This document shows, one piece after another, positions 25,219 to 33,368 of a stretch of 64,000 bases of DNA. The notes below the pieces were generated by a model. That model was given only the letters and a program-made list of their open reading frames with translations. It had not been told where the DNA came from and made no database searches. Source of the stretch: an uncultured Dorea sp. (GTDB taxonomy: Bacteria; Bacillota; Clostridia; Lachnospirales; Lachnospiraceae); NCBI GenBank assembly GCA_948602995.1, contig CAPEBR010000004.1, positions 62,001 to 126,000 on the forward strand, written 5' to 3'. The translations under genes were made by a program, and so were the position numbers. Numbering within the stretch: the stretch's first letter is position 1; each line of letters starts with the position of its first letter.

Positions 25219-26420
25219 TTAAAGTTCTGCAGCGAAAAATAAGTACATTGTTTATTATTTTACTGGGTGCACTCTGGCTCTCAGGCATCGCAGCTTTAAA
25301 CTGGATAAATTTTAAAAATCAGATGAATGGGCTTTGTACTGCGGTGCGCTCCGAGATCAGAAAAACCGGCTGGCATAAGTTCCTGGAAACCGGCAGCGGC
25401 GGGGAGGACTTCGAGGATATCGAGTACTGTATTCTCCAAATAAGGGACGATGGATCTTTCTGGTTTTTATCAGACCATTTTCCCAGCATGGAGAATTCAG
25501 AATTGATAGACTATGCTTCAAAGGTGCCCTCATACAATGAATCAAAACGACTTTTCTGGAAGGTAACGTATCTCTACAAATTTTCCAAGAAGCATGGTTC
25601 TTACCTGATTCTGATCAGCAGTAAAGAGGCTCTTCCTGATGTACTGTCATTCCTGACCTTCAGCGGCGCGGCAGCAGCCGTTGGTATCTTTTTCCTTATA
25701 ATAGCTGCCAGGAAATTATCCGGCTGGCTGATTCATCCTGTGGAAGAATCTATGGAGTCGGAAAAAAAGTTTATGACCAATGCAAGCCACGAACTGAAAA
25801 CTCCCCTTACTGTCATACGGACAAATATAGAGTTATTATCTGATGAAATCGGAGATAATAAGCATCTGCAGTATATCGAAATGGAAACAGAACGCATGGT
25901 TACTCTGATCAATAATATGCTGACCCTGGTACGGCTGGATGCTCACTATGCAGAGCAGACTTTTCAGCAGTTCCGCCTTGACGAGTCTCTCCTGAATGTA
26001 ATCTATCCCATGGAAAGTGTGGCATATGAAAAAAAGATTCATATGGACGTACAGATTGATGAGCCCATGTGGTTTATCGGGAATGAAAACCAGCTTCAAA
26101 GTCTGATGTCAATCCTCCTGGACAACGCAATCAGCTACACGCCAGAGGATGGACGTATTGAAATCAGCGCCTGCATCCGTTCCAGGAAATTACGGCTCAT
26201 CGTTTCCAACACCGGGGAGCCTATTCCTGCCAGGCAGCAGGAAAAGCTGTTCGAACGTTTTTACCGGCAGGATGAGGCCAGGGAAAGTGCGTCAAATCAT
26301 CTTGGTCTCGGGCTGTCCATCGCAAAAAGTATTGTCGTAAAGCATCATGGAAAAATCGGTGTAAAGAGCACTGGCAGAAAAAATGTTTTCCATGTAACAT
26401 TGCCGTGTGTAAAAAAATAG
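25215..26420 (+). CDS. membrane sensor histidine kinase, partner of the OmpR-type regulator
   Basis: 401 residues. TM1 (about 8-30, ISTLFIILLGALWLSGIAALNW), an extracytoplasmic segment of about 110 residues, TM2 (about 140-162), HisKA (KFMTNASHELKTPLTVIRTN) and HATPase_c (N box MSILLDNAISYTP, G1 VSNTGEP, G2 LGLGLSIAKSIV). In the G1 box Asp is replaced by Asn (VSNTGEP), as in many small clostridial kinases. It is co-translated with the regulator gene. The input signal is unknown; the small extracytoplasmic loop has no recognised domain. Confidence 0.93.
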   Translation: MIKVLQRKISTLFIILLGALWLSGIAALNWINFKNQMNGLCTAVRSEIRKTGWHKFLETGSGGEDFEDIEYCILQIRDDGSFWFLSDHFPSMENSELIDYASKVPSYNESKRLFWKVTYLYKFSKKHGSYLILISSKEALPDVLSFLTFSGAAAAVGIFFLIIAARKLSGWLIHPVEESMESEKKFMTNASHELKTPLTVIRTNIELLSDEIGDNKHLQYIEMETERMVTLINNMLTLVRLDAHYAEQTFQQFRLDESLLNVIYPMESVAYEKKIHMDVQIDEPMWFIGNENQLQSLMSILLDNAISYTPEDGRIEISACIRSRKLRLIVSNTGEPIPARQQEKLFERFYRQDEARESASNHLGLGLSIAKSIVVKHHGKIGVKSTGRKNVFHVTLPCVKK

Positions 26421-26467
26421 GAAAATCTTCGCCGTTATCACGGCTTCGGCAGCGTATACCGGGGCTG

Positions 26468-27772
26468 TTATACACGGCGCGGGAATATGCCTGCTAATGC
26501 ATATTTCCTTTTCCGCCGGGCTGTCCATGTTATAAGTGCGGCACATGCTACGGATATAATGCCTGCGCCCCATCTTCCCCGATACCCCGAATCATTTTCC
26601 ATTGCCTTTTCCGCATTTTTCTTTACCTCTTTTTTTGCCGCATGTCTCTTTGGAAATATATTTCCTGCTTCCGGTAACATAACTTTTTCTATGTCAGTTT
26701 CTCCAGACTTCGCTTCATATGCTACGGACTGACATGCTTCTGGCCGCTCACACAGAACTTCCGGCGCATTCTTCGGGATTTTTTCCTGCCTGTCCCTGCC
26801 TGCATTTTTCACTTCTTCCTCCACGGCATCTGGTATGCAGGAAGTCACCTGGCTCTGCCTGTCAATTGTAAACTGTAACTCTTTTGTATCTGAATTCCCG
26901 GCTGCATCCTCAGCCGTTACTTTTAAAAAATAGATTCCATTTTCAGACAAAGCGTACAGCGTTTCACTGATCCCCTGAAGCCTGCTCCACTCCGCCTGAG
27001 GAATGAGCCGGAGTTCTCCGTCTGTATTTTGCAGGCTGATCTGCGCCTCGCAAGACTCCAGCCGGTTATTTTCGAATACTTTGCACATAACCTCAACCGT
27101 CCGCCCTGCTGTCATCTGGTCCGATGCACCGTTAATGACTATTTCCGGAGCCTGTGTATCAAGAAGTATTCTTTCTGTCCTTATGGTATCTTCAAGTCTC
27201 ATTCCCTCTGTATTCTCCATATAAACGGTCAGCAGATTTTCGCCCTCGTAAAACTGCCCGTCTGAGAATACCAGTGCATCGCCATCCCTGCTTAACTCTC
27301 CTTCTATCACCGTGTCCCCACAATGTTCCAGACAATACACCGTTTTTCCGATCCTGCCTCTATGAGACAGAATCGCTGTCGGTGCTTTCACGTAATACCC
27401 ATTCTTTCCATCTGCCTCTGGAAGTTCAAGATGATATCCTATAACCGTCTCCTCGTCCTTTTTCTCCTTCTCCGCTCTACCTCCCTGATAATCATTTTCA
27501 CCGTCATCTCCTCTTCTGTCCCCTTCTGTACGGCCTTCTGCTTCCCGAACCTCTTCTTTGTTCTCATAATCTCCATTTTCTGCATCTGTATTGTCCTTTC
27601 CTTCCTTCTCTTGTGCAAATTCGTTTTCTGTCTCACAGAACTCACTGTTATTCTGCTCCTCTAGAGCCTGCCCAGTCTTCATATCTTCTGCATGAAGTAC
27701 TGGTGAATGCTGATAATAGATCATCACAAGCAGCAACAACAGCAGCACGATGCTCTTTACCTTTCCACACAT
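26468..27772 (-). CDS. secreted, membrane-anchored Ig-like domain protein
   Basis: 434 residues. Residues 1-29 form a signal peptide (VKSIVLLLLLLVMIYY...VLHAED). A highly acidic low-complexity stretch (about 35-110, rich in E, D, N, G) follows, then two Ig-like beta-sandwich modules (about 115-205 and 205-310; DTQAPEIVING and VTAEDAAGNSDTKELQFTIDRQ are typical bacterial Ig-like ends). A basic linker and one TM helix near residue 405 (GAGIISVACAALITW) with a positive tail complete it. It is thus a type I-like surface protein. The start overlaps the stop of the pseudokinase gene by 16 bases, so the two are made together. Role unknown; adhesion or envelope sensing is an inference. Confidence 0.65.
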   Translation of the reverse strand: MCGKVKSIVLLLLLLVMIYYQHSPVLHAEDMKTGQALEEQNNSEFCETENEFAQEKEGKDNTDAENGDYENKEEVREAEGRTEGDRRGDDGENDYQGGRAEKEKKDEETVIGYHLELPEADGKNGYYVKAPTAILSHRGRIGKTVYCLEHCGDTVIEGELSRDGDALVFSDGQFYEGENLLTVYMENTEGMRLEDTIRTERILLDTQAPEIVINGASDQMTAGRTVEVMCKVFENNRLESCEAQISLQNTDGELRLIPQAEWSRLQGISETLYALSENGIYFLKVTAEDAAGNSDTKELQFTIDRQSQVTSCIPDAVEEEVKNAGRDRQEKIPKNAPEVLCERPEACQSVAYEAKSGETDIEKVMLPEAGNIFPKRHAAKKEVKKNAEKAMENDSGYRGRWGAGIISVACAALITWTARRKRKYALAGIFPRRV

Positions 27773-29244
27773 ACTTTTTCTCCCTTCATTGTAATTCCAT
27801 ACTCCCCTGACATGGTTTTAAAGTCCTCTTCCTCTATCATCTCTGGCATCTCCCTGATATACGCCTCGATTGTCCTAACACACTGCCTTCGTTTCACTGT
27901 TTTATCTTCACATAGCATTCTGATATGAAGAAGCCTGAGACTTAAGGAGTCCTTAAACTCGTCAATTCCCTGTCTGCAGATGCTTTGCGCCCTGTCTGGC
28001 TCCTCATTATAAAGACACAGATGGATCAGCTTTTCATAAATCTTTTCCTTACTGCTTTTCTCCTTCTCACGGGCAAGCATATCCGAATATTTTTCTATTG
28101 CATTTCCCGTTTCCCCCAGTCTCTCATAAGAAACCGCCATTGCAGCTGTCAGTTCCCCTGCTGCTTCCTCATCTGCATACTCCATGCATTCATCTCCCAG
28201 ACGGAGAACTGCATGTGCCGCATCCACACTGTCAAGAAGCATATAGCCTCTGACCAGGCATCGTCCATACTCCTCTCTCATGACCTGGGGGGTGCAGTCT
28301 TCTAGTTCTCCTAATAACGTCTGAAACTCTGCCTCCTTCCCTGCTGCATGCCCCATCAGCATATATTCTGATAACTGGGATAAAGCTTTTGAATTCTTAT
28401 CTTCATCATCTTCTGCAAAGTATTCATGGCTTTTTCTGTAATCCTTTTTATCAAGGAAATAAAGAAATCCCAGCTCTCTTCTGAGAAGAGACATATTTTT
28501 TAATTCATCTGACAGCTGTTTCCTTTCCTCCTCATTTTTTTCTGGCTCCTTCTTCTCATGAATCATCTGACGTGCCATAGAAATCTCTTCCGTCTCTTCC
28601 TGATATAAAAAAGCTCCTGTAAGGAATGCCAAAAAGGCTGTAGGGATTAATAAAAGCCTGATTTTCGTAAAAACTCTTCTAGATTTATGGTAAACGGGAA
28701 GTTGCTTCCGAAGTCCGGACACACCTGTATATGTCCTTTTTGAATGAATACTGATACTTCTGAACAGGATATTCTGAAACTGGATCTCCTCTTTTTTCGT
28801 GAGCCTGGGATCCGGCCTTGATTCTGACAATAAATATTGTATTGTTTTCCCCAGGCCATAGATGTCGGGGAAAAATGTGTCCTTCTGACTATACTCTTCT
28901 TTGGGAGGCAGGAAATATTCACGAACATTCCTCTTTCCCATGGCAGAAAGCAGCTCTTCATTCGCCTCTGCACTCACATCAAGAAAGTAAAGCCTGTTGT
29001 CTTTCGTAATAATCATACTGTATGGATTCACATATCTGTAACAGGGCTTTCCCCGGCATTTATGTATACATTCAAGCTGTTTTGCCATCTCATGAATCCA
29101 TAAAAATAATTGTTCCTTAGAAAGATCCGGATGATGCTTAAGCCACCTGATCAAAGGAACTCCCTCTACATAATCAGAACTAATATAACAGCTCCTGTTA
29201 TGCTCAATCAGACGCAGCACATCGTAGCCTTCTGCATCATTCAT
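27757..29244 (-). CDS. membrane pseudokinase with C-terminal TPR-like domain
   Basis: 495 residues. Residues 1-185 resemble a Ser/Thr kinase fold (VEGVPLIRWLKHHP; FPDIYGLGKTIQYLL matches the alpha-F region), but the catalytic HRDxKxxN is YRYVNPYSM and DFG is DVS, so it should be inactive. One TM helix lies at about 196-214. The rest is an outside or periplasm-side array of TPR-like helices (YGRCLVRGYMLLDSVDAA, AVSYERLGETGNAIEKYSD). The layout recalls the EssB/YukC scaffold but the sequence link is weak. GAGGTG lies 6 bases before the ATG at 29244; upstream in-frame ATG/TTG codons lack a ribosome site. Translationally coupled to the Ig-like protein gene. Confidence 0.7.
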   Translation of the reverse strand: MNDAEGYDVLRLIEHNRSCYISSDYVEGVPLIRWLKHHPDLSKEQLFLWIHEMAKQLECIHKCRGKPCYRYVNPYSMIITKDNRLYFLDVSAEANEELLSAMGKRNVREYFLPPKEEYSQKDTFFPDIYGLGKTIQYLLSESRPDPRLTKKEEIQFQNILFRSISIHSKRTYTGVSGLRKQLPVYHKSRRVFTKIRLLLIPTAFLAFLTGAFLYQEETEEISMARQMIHEKKEPEKNEEERKQLSDELKNMSLLRRELGFLYFLDKKDYRKSHEYFAEDDEDKNSKALSQLSEYMLMGHAAGKEAEFQTLLGELEDCTPQVMREEYGRCLVRGYMLLDSVDAAHAVLRLGDECMEYADEEAAGELTAAMAVSYERLGETGNAIEKYSDMLAREKEKSSKEKIYEKLIHLCLYNEEPDRAQSICRQGIDEFKDSLSLRLLHIRMLCEDKTVKRRQCVRTIEAYIREMPEMIEEEDFKTMSGEYGITMKGEKVCVER

Positions 29245-29407
29245 ACACATCACCTCAATTTCGATTTTTAATTGTTCTGGAAAAACTTTTGGAAAAATTT
29301 TCCGATTGGCTTTTTGAATATTTATGATATTCATGAATAAAAACCAGAAATAATAGATATTGATCATTTTAGACTGTTTTGACAAAAAATGCAAGCAACA
29401 TTTTGTT

Positions 29408-29478
29408 GCAAAATCCCATTCGCAGAGCGAATTTTAGATGGATTTGCGAATGTTACTGGTCACGGAGTGAACAGTAAT
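29408..29478. repeat. family B element, partial
   Basis: The minus strand reads GTTACTGTTCACTCCGTGAC, CAGTAACATTCGC, then the foldback CAAATCCATCTAAAATTCGC...GCGAATGGGATTTTGC. It corresponds to the first half of the full element. Confidence 0.8.
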
Positions 29479-29481
29479 GTT

Positions 29482-29523
29482 GCTTTAGCGAGGGGCGGGT
29501 GTTAAACCGCCCCTCGCTAAAGC
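29482..29523. terminator. strong hairpin after PFK 2
   Basis: A perfect 17-bp GC-rich stem (GCTTTAGCGAGGGGCGG and complement) with an 8-base loop, 6 bases after the PFK 2 stop codon. No T-run follows on the minus strand, so it may protect the mRNA 3' end or stop transcription by another route. Confidence 0.6.
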
Positions 29524-29529
29524 ATCGTA

Positions 29530-30777
29530 TTACCTCTCGCTTAACTCCTTCGGCGTATACAGATGTCTTGGAATTCCGTCTACCATAACCGGGGATACAT
29601 CACCCTGAATGAGTGGTCTTACATAAGACAGGAACTCATTTGTAACATAGCTTCCGTCTTCATTTACCCACTCTCTCGGAACGAGCTTCTCATCATTCGC
29701 AATCTTGTGTACATCCTTTACCTCTGTTCCGCACTGATACGGATCATCAGAAAGTCTCTGGAGTACTACCATCTTCCCGGAGTCTCCCTCATCTGCTGCC
29801 TTCACTGCAGCACCGCCCACCTGGTAAGCTTCCAGAATATCTACACGAGAAGCAGAATGAGACGCGGAACGCTGCAGGGTGCTGAACTCAATTGCACGGG
29901 TCTTGCATCCCACCTCGCCGGCAATAAAGCTTGCCAGGTATGCCGCGGTTCCGGATAACTGCTTGTGGCCGAAAGCATCTACAAATTCAATGCTGTTTCC
30001 AAGCTCACATACATAAGTTCCATCCTCTGTATGGATACCCTCAGATACCGCAACAACAACAGACGTCTTTCTTTCGAGAAGCGCCTTTACCTTTTCGCCG
30101 AACTTTTGGAGATTAAAAGGAATCTCTGGCAGATAAATAAGGTCTGGTCCTTCACAGTCCTCTCCTTTGGCAAGCGCCGTTGCACCTGTAAGCCATCCTG
30201 CATTTCTTCCCATTACCTCAACAATGGAAACAAGCCCCTTACTGTATTCCAGACAAAAGCTGTCGCGGATAATCTCTTTCATGGAGGTGCCAATATACTT
30301 CGCTGCGCTTCCATACCCTGGCGTGTGGTCTGTAAGGGCAAGGTCATTATCAATTGTCTTCGGACAGCCGATGAATCTTGTCGGATGTCCTGTAATAATG
30401 GCGTAATCTGATAATTTCTTAATCGTATCCATGGAGTCATTGCCGCCAATATAGATAAATGCTTCTATATCAAGCTTGTCAAGGATGGCGAGAATCCGGT
30501 CATATACTTCCCGGTCCTCATGAATCTCCGGAAGCTTATAACGGCATGAACCAAGAAATGCCGCCGGCGTCCTCTTTAACAGCTCAACGTCAAGCTCTGT
30601 TTTAATGTGGTCAGAAAGGTCAATATACTTCTCTTCCAGTAATCCCTGTACCCCGTGAAGCATCCCGTATACCTTTTTCGCTCCGCGGTCCTTTGCTGTA
30701 CGGTACACTCCTGCAAGGCTTGAGTTAATGGCTGCTGTCGGTCCGCCCGATTGTCCTACTATTACGTTTCTCTGCAT
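29530..30777 (-). CDS. phosphofructokinase, pyrophosphate type (copy 2)
   Basis: 415 residues, a clear paralogue of copy 1 (RNVIVGQSGGPTAAINSSLAGV; FIYIGGNDSMDT; CPKTIDND; MGRNAGWLTGATAL). The donor-determining residues again point to PPi use (Asp in GGNDS and Lys in PKTIDND). It differs from copy 1 in the sugar site (RNAGW instead of RHAGW) and in a KGEDCEGPDLIYLPE segment. It is monocistronic, with its own ribosome site and a strong 3' hairpin. It lies next to the glycerol kinase unit on the same strand but about 118 bases separate it from DUF1667. Confidence 0.92.
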   Translation of the reverse strand: MQRNVIVGQSGGPTAAINSSLAGVYRTAKDRGAKKVYGMLHGVQGLLEEKYIDLSDHIKTELDVELLKRTPAAFLGSCRYKLPEIHEDREVYDRILAILDKLDIEAFIYIGGNDSMDTIKKLSDYAIITGHPTRFIGCPKTIDNDLALTDHTPGYGSAAKYIGTSMKEIIRDSFCLEYSKGLVSIVEVMGRNAGWLTGATALAKGEDCEGPDLIYLPEIPFNLQKFGEKVKALLERKTSVVVAVSEGIHTEDGTYVCELGNSIEFVDAFGHKQLSGTAAYLASFIAGEVGCKTRAIEFSTLQRSASHSASRVDILEAYQVGGAAVKAADEGDSGKMVVLQRLSDDPYQCGTEVKDVHKIANDEKLVPREWVNEDGSYVTNEFLSYVRPLIQGDVSPVMVDGIPRHLYTPKELSER

Positions 30778-30895
30778 AAAACTTATCCCCTTCTCTTAAC
30801 TTAAATTATGTGTAACGGCCCAGTACCTTCACTGAACAGCTACAATTGCGTCAACAAAGATATTCTAGTATATTTCCCACAAAATGTCTACAAAA

Positions 30896-31075
30896 TTACT
30901 TATTATTACTTATTTTTTCTTTGAACAGGAAATTCTTTGTAACCTCTCCCTGGGCAAATATCATGCCCTTCATGCAATTATTTCCTGTGACGTCCCACAC
31001 CTCGTCGTCCTCATATTCTACAATAAGCTGGCAGGCGTTTTTACAGGCGCCGCACGTAAGCTTTAATTTTTCCAT
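30896..31075 (-). CDS. DUF1667 small cysteine-rich protein
   Basis: A 59-residue protein just below the usual length cut-off. It has the DUF1667 pattern: LTCGACKNACQLIVEYED, then VTGNNCMKGMIFAQGEV, giving conserved Cys at 8, 11, 15 and 34 as a likely Fe-S or metal site. In other Firmicutes this protein is encoded with FAD-dependent glycerol-3-phosphate dehydrogenase-type oxidoreductases and glycerol kinase. Here it starts 6 bases after the glpK stop, and the last glpK codons (GATGAGGAG) form its ribosome site. The expected oxidoreductase partners are not in the window. Confidence 0.85.
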   Translation of the reverse strand: MEKLKLTCGACKNACQLIVEYEDDEVWDVTGNNCMKGMIFAQGEVTKNFLFKEKISNNK

Positions 31076-31081
31076 ATTTTT

Positions 31082-32581
31082 CTACTCCTCATCCTTCGCC
31101 CAGTTGTAAGCATAGGTTACTGCTTTATGCCAGCCTTTAATTCTCCTAAGACGTACGTCCGTCTCTATGGATGGACGGAAAATACGGTCTGTCTCCCTGT
31201 TCTTTTTTACGTCCTCCTTGTCCTTCCAGTAGCCTGCTGCAAGTCCGGCAAGATACGCTGCTCCCATGGCAGTTGTCTCAATACAGGCCGGACGCTCTAC
31301 CGGTGCATCTATGATATCTGCCTGGGACTGCATAAGGAAATTATTGGCGCTGGCGCCGCCGTCTACCTTAAGGGAACTTAGCGCAATCCCGGAATCAGCC
31401 TCCATGGCCTCAAGAACATCATTTACCTGATAAGCAAGTGATTCCAGGGTGGCACGGATAATATGGTACTTATTGACGCCCCGCGTAATTCCTACAATCG
31501 TTCCCCTTGCATACTGATCCCAGTAAGGCGCGCCCAGGCCAGTAAATGCCGGAACAACATAGCAGCCGTTCGTATCCTTCACCTTATTTGCCATATATTC
31601 TGAATCCATTGCAGAGTCAATCAGGCGAAGCTCATCACGCAGCCACTGCACGGCGGCGCCCGCCACAAAGATGGAGCCTTCCAGTGCATAAATAACCTTT
31701 CCATCCAGCCCCCATGCAATTGTCGTAACCAGGCCATTATCAGAGAACACCGGTTCCTCACCTGTATTCAGAAGCAGAAAACATCCTGTCCCGTATGTGT
31801 TCTTAGCCTCCCCTTTTTCAAAACATGTCTGCCCGAATAAAGCTGACTGCTGGTCTCCTGCCGCGCCGCCGATCACAATAGGGCCTCCCAGGAATGAAGG
31901 ATCTGCCTCCCCGTAAATGCAGCTTGAAGGCTTTACTTCTGGAAGCATGGACGCAGGAATTTCGATCAGATCTAAAATCTCCTGATCCCATGTAAGAGTA
32001 TTAATATTAAAAAGCATCGTCCTGGAAGCATTTGAATAATCCGTGACGTGCACCTTCCCCTTCGTAAGCTTCCAGATCAGCCATGTCTCAACCGTACCGA
32101 ACAGAAGCTCCCCCCGCTCCGCCCTCTCCCTGGCGCCCTCCACATGATCCAGAATCCATTTGATCTTTGTAGCAGAAAAATAAGCATCTATAATCAACCC
32201 TGTTTTTTTACGGAAAAATTCCGTATATCCCGCCTCCTTCAGGCTGTCGCAATATTCCGCCGTCCTCCTGCACTGCCACACAATTGCATGGTAAACCGGC
32301 ACGCCGGTTTCCTTATCCCATACAATCGCCGTCTCTCTCTGATTCGTAATCCCGATTGCCGCAATATCATCGGCTGCTGCACCAATCTTATTCATCGCTT
32401 CTACTGCCACGCCAAGCTGTGAAGACCATATCTCATCCGCATCATGCTCCACCCAGCCCGGCTTTGGAAAATACTGTGTAAACTCCTTCTGCGCCACACT
32501 GCAGATCTCCCCGCATTCATTAAACAGAATGCAGCGGTTGCTCGTCGTCCCTGCATCAAGCGCCATTACATAATTTGCCAT
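31082..32581 (-). CDS. glpK: glycerol kinase
   Basis: 499 residues, normal for the FGGY family. It phosphorylates glycerol to sn-glycerol 3-phosphate with ATP in the cytoplasm. Signatures: N-terminal VMALDAGTTSNRCILFN (phosphate loop), GITNQRETAIVWDK, FFRKKTGLIIDAYFSATKI, GGAAGDQQSALFGQTCF and LKVDGGASANNFLMQ. AAGGAGG precedes the ATG. It follows the LytTR regulator gene by 46 bases on the same strand, with palindrome A2 in the gap, and overlaps the DUF1667 ribosome site at its end. No glycerol facilitator gene or glycerol-3-phosphate dehydrogenase is adjacent. Confidence 0.97.
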   Translation of the reverse strand: MANYVMALDAGTTSNRCILFNECGEICSVAQKEFTQYFPKPGWVEHDADEIWSSQLGVAVEAMNKIGAAADDIAAIGITNQRETAIVWDKETGVPVYHAIVWQCRRTAEYCDSLKEAGYTEFFRKKTGLIIDAYFSATKIKWILDHVEGARERAERGELLFGTVETWLIWKLTKGKVHVTDYSNASRTMLFNINTLTWDQEILDLIEIPASMLPEVKPSSCIYGEADPSFLGGPIVIGGAAGDQQSALFGQTCFEKGEAKNTYGTGCFLLLNTGEEPVFSDNGLVTTIAWGLDGKVIYALEGSIFVAGAAVQWLRDELRLIDSAMDSEYMANKVKDTNGCYVVPAFTGLGAPYWDQYARGTIVGITRGVNKYHIIRATLESLAYQVNDVLEAMEADSGIALSSLKVDGGASANNFLMQSQADIIDAPVERPACIETTAMGAAYLAGLAAGYWKDKEDVKKNRETDRIFRPSIETDVRLRRIKGWHKAVTYAYNWAKDEE

Positions 32582-32612
32582 AAATCCGCCTCCTTATATA
32601 ACATCTTCTGTC

Positions 32613-32646
32613 GGGGACGGGGCATTTTTAAAAATGCCCCGTCCCC
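32613..32646. repeat. family A palindrome (A2)
   Basis: A perfect 34-bp palindrome (GGGGACGGGGCATTTTT half). With TGT/ACA flanks it extends to 40 bp with one mismatch. It encodes the C-terminal GTGHF and stop of the LytTR regulator. Confidence 0.95.
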
Positions 32647-33368
32647 AACAGGGTTCTCAATGTTTTGATTCTTTCCCGTCCTACCGGAAGAATATGATTC
32701 TCGTATCCCTCCATCTTGATGGCAAAGCTGTTATTTTTCCACAAAAACATCTCTTTTACTTTTCCCACGTTGATCAAATAGCTCTTCTGGCATCGAAAGA
32801 ACCCCATCTCTGAAAGCTTTTTTTCGAAATCTCCAATGGGCTTTCCTTCAAAGTATTCTTCTTTTGTCGTATGGATCAGGCAGCCTCTTTTATAGGTCTC
32901 AATGAATACGATATGGTCCAGATCCTCGAAGATTGTACGTCCGGCTGTGTTAATTGCCAGTTTTTTTATCCTGCCGCTGTAATTTTCCCATGTGCCGAGA
33001 GTACTCCTGGGCTCTATGATTCCGCACTTTTTCAGCATCTTTTCAAGTCTTCTTTTGTCAAAGGGTTTCATAATGTAGTCTTCTACTCCAAGTTCGAAAG
33101 CTTTTACCGCATATTCTGAATATGCAGTGACAAAGATGACTTTCATATCAGGATGCATATTTCTGAGTGCATTTACCAGAACAGTGCCGTTAATGTCTCC
33201 CAGGTTGATATCAAGAAAGAATAAATCGTATGCCGTCTCCCCCGCCATCTCCAGGGCTCTTGCCCCACTGTCCCCCTCTTCGATGACTGCCTCTGGGAGT
33301 AATGCTGTGAGCTGATGGCACAGCTCGCTTCTTGCGGGTCTTTCATCATCAATGACCGCGATTTTCAT
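32628..33368 (-). CDS. LytTR-family response regulator
   Basis: 246 residues. The receiver domain (1-120: VIDDERPARSE, LFFLDINLGDINGT with the phospho-Asp, TAYSEYAVKAFELG, KPFDKRRLEKML) is followed by a LytTR DNA-binding domain (about 140-240: IVFIETYKRGCLIHTTKEEYF, FFRCQKSYLINVGKV). LytTR regulators bind short repeats and control transporters or envelope genes. The end LRTLLGTGHF comes from palindrome A2, replacing or extending the natural terminus. The start overlaps the kinase stop by 20 bases. The symporter gene upstream of the kinase is the most likely target. Confidence 0.93.
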   Translation of the reverse strand: MKIAVIDDERPARSELCHQLTALLPEAVIEEGDSGARALEMAGETAYDLFFLDINLGDINGTVLVNALRNMHPDMKVIFVTAYSEYAVKAFELGVEDYIMKPFDKRRLEKMLKKCGIIEPRSTLGTWENYSGRIKKLAINTAGRTIFEDLDHIVFIETYKRGCLIHTTKEEYFEGKPIGDFEKKLSEMGFFRCQKSYLINVGKVKEMFLWKNNSFAIKMEGYENHILPVGRERIKTLRTLLGTGHF

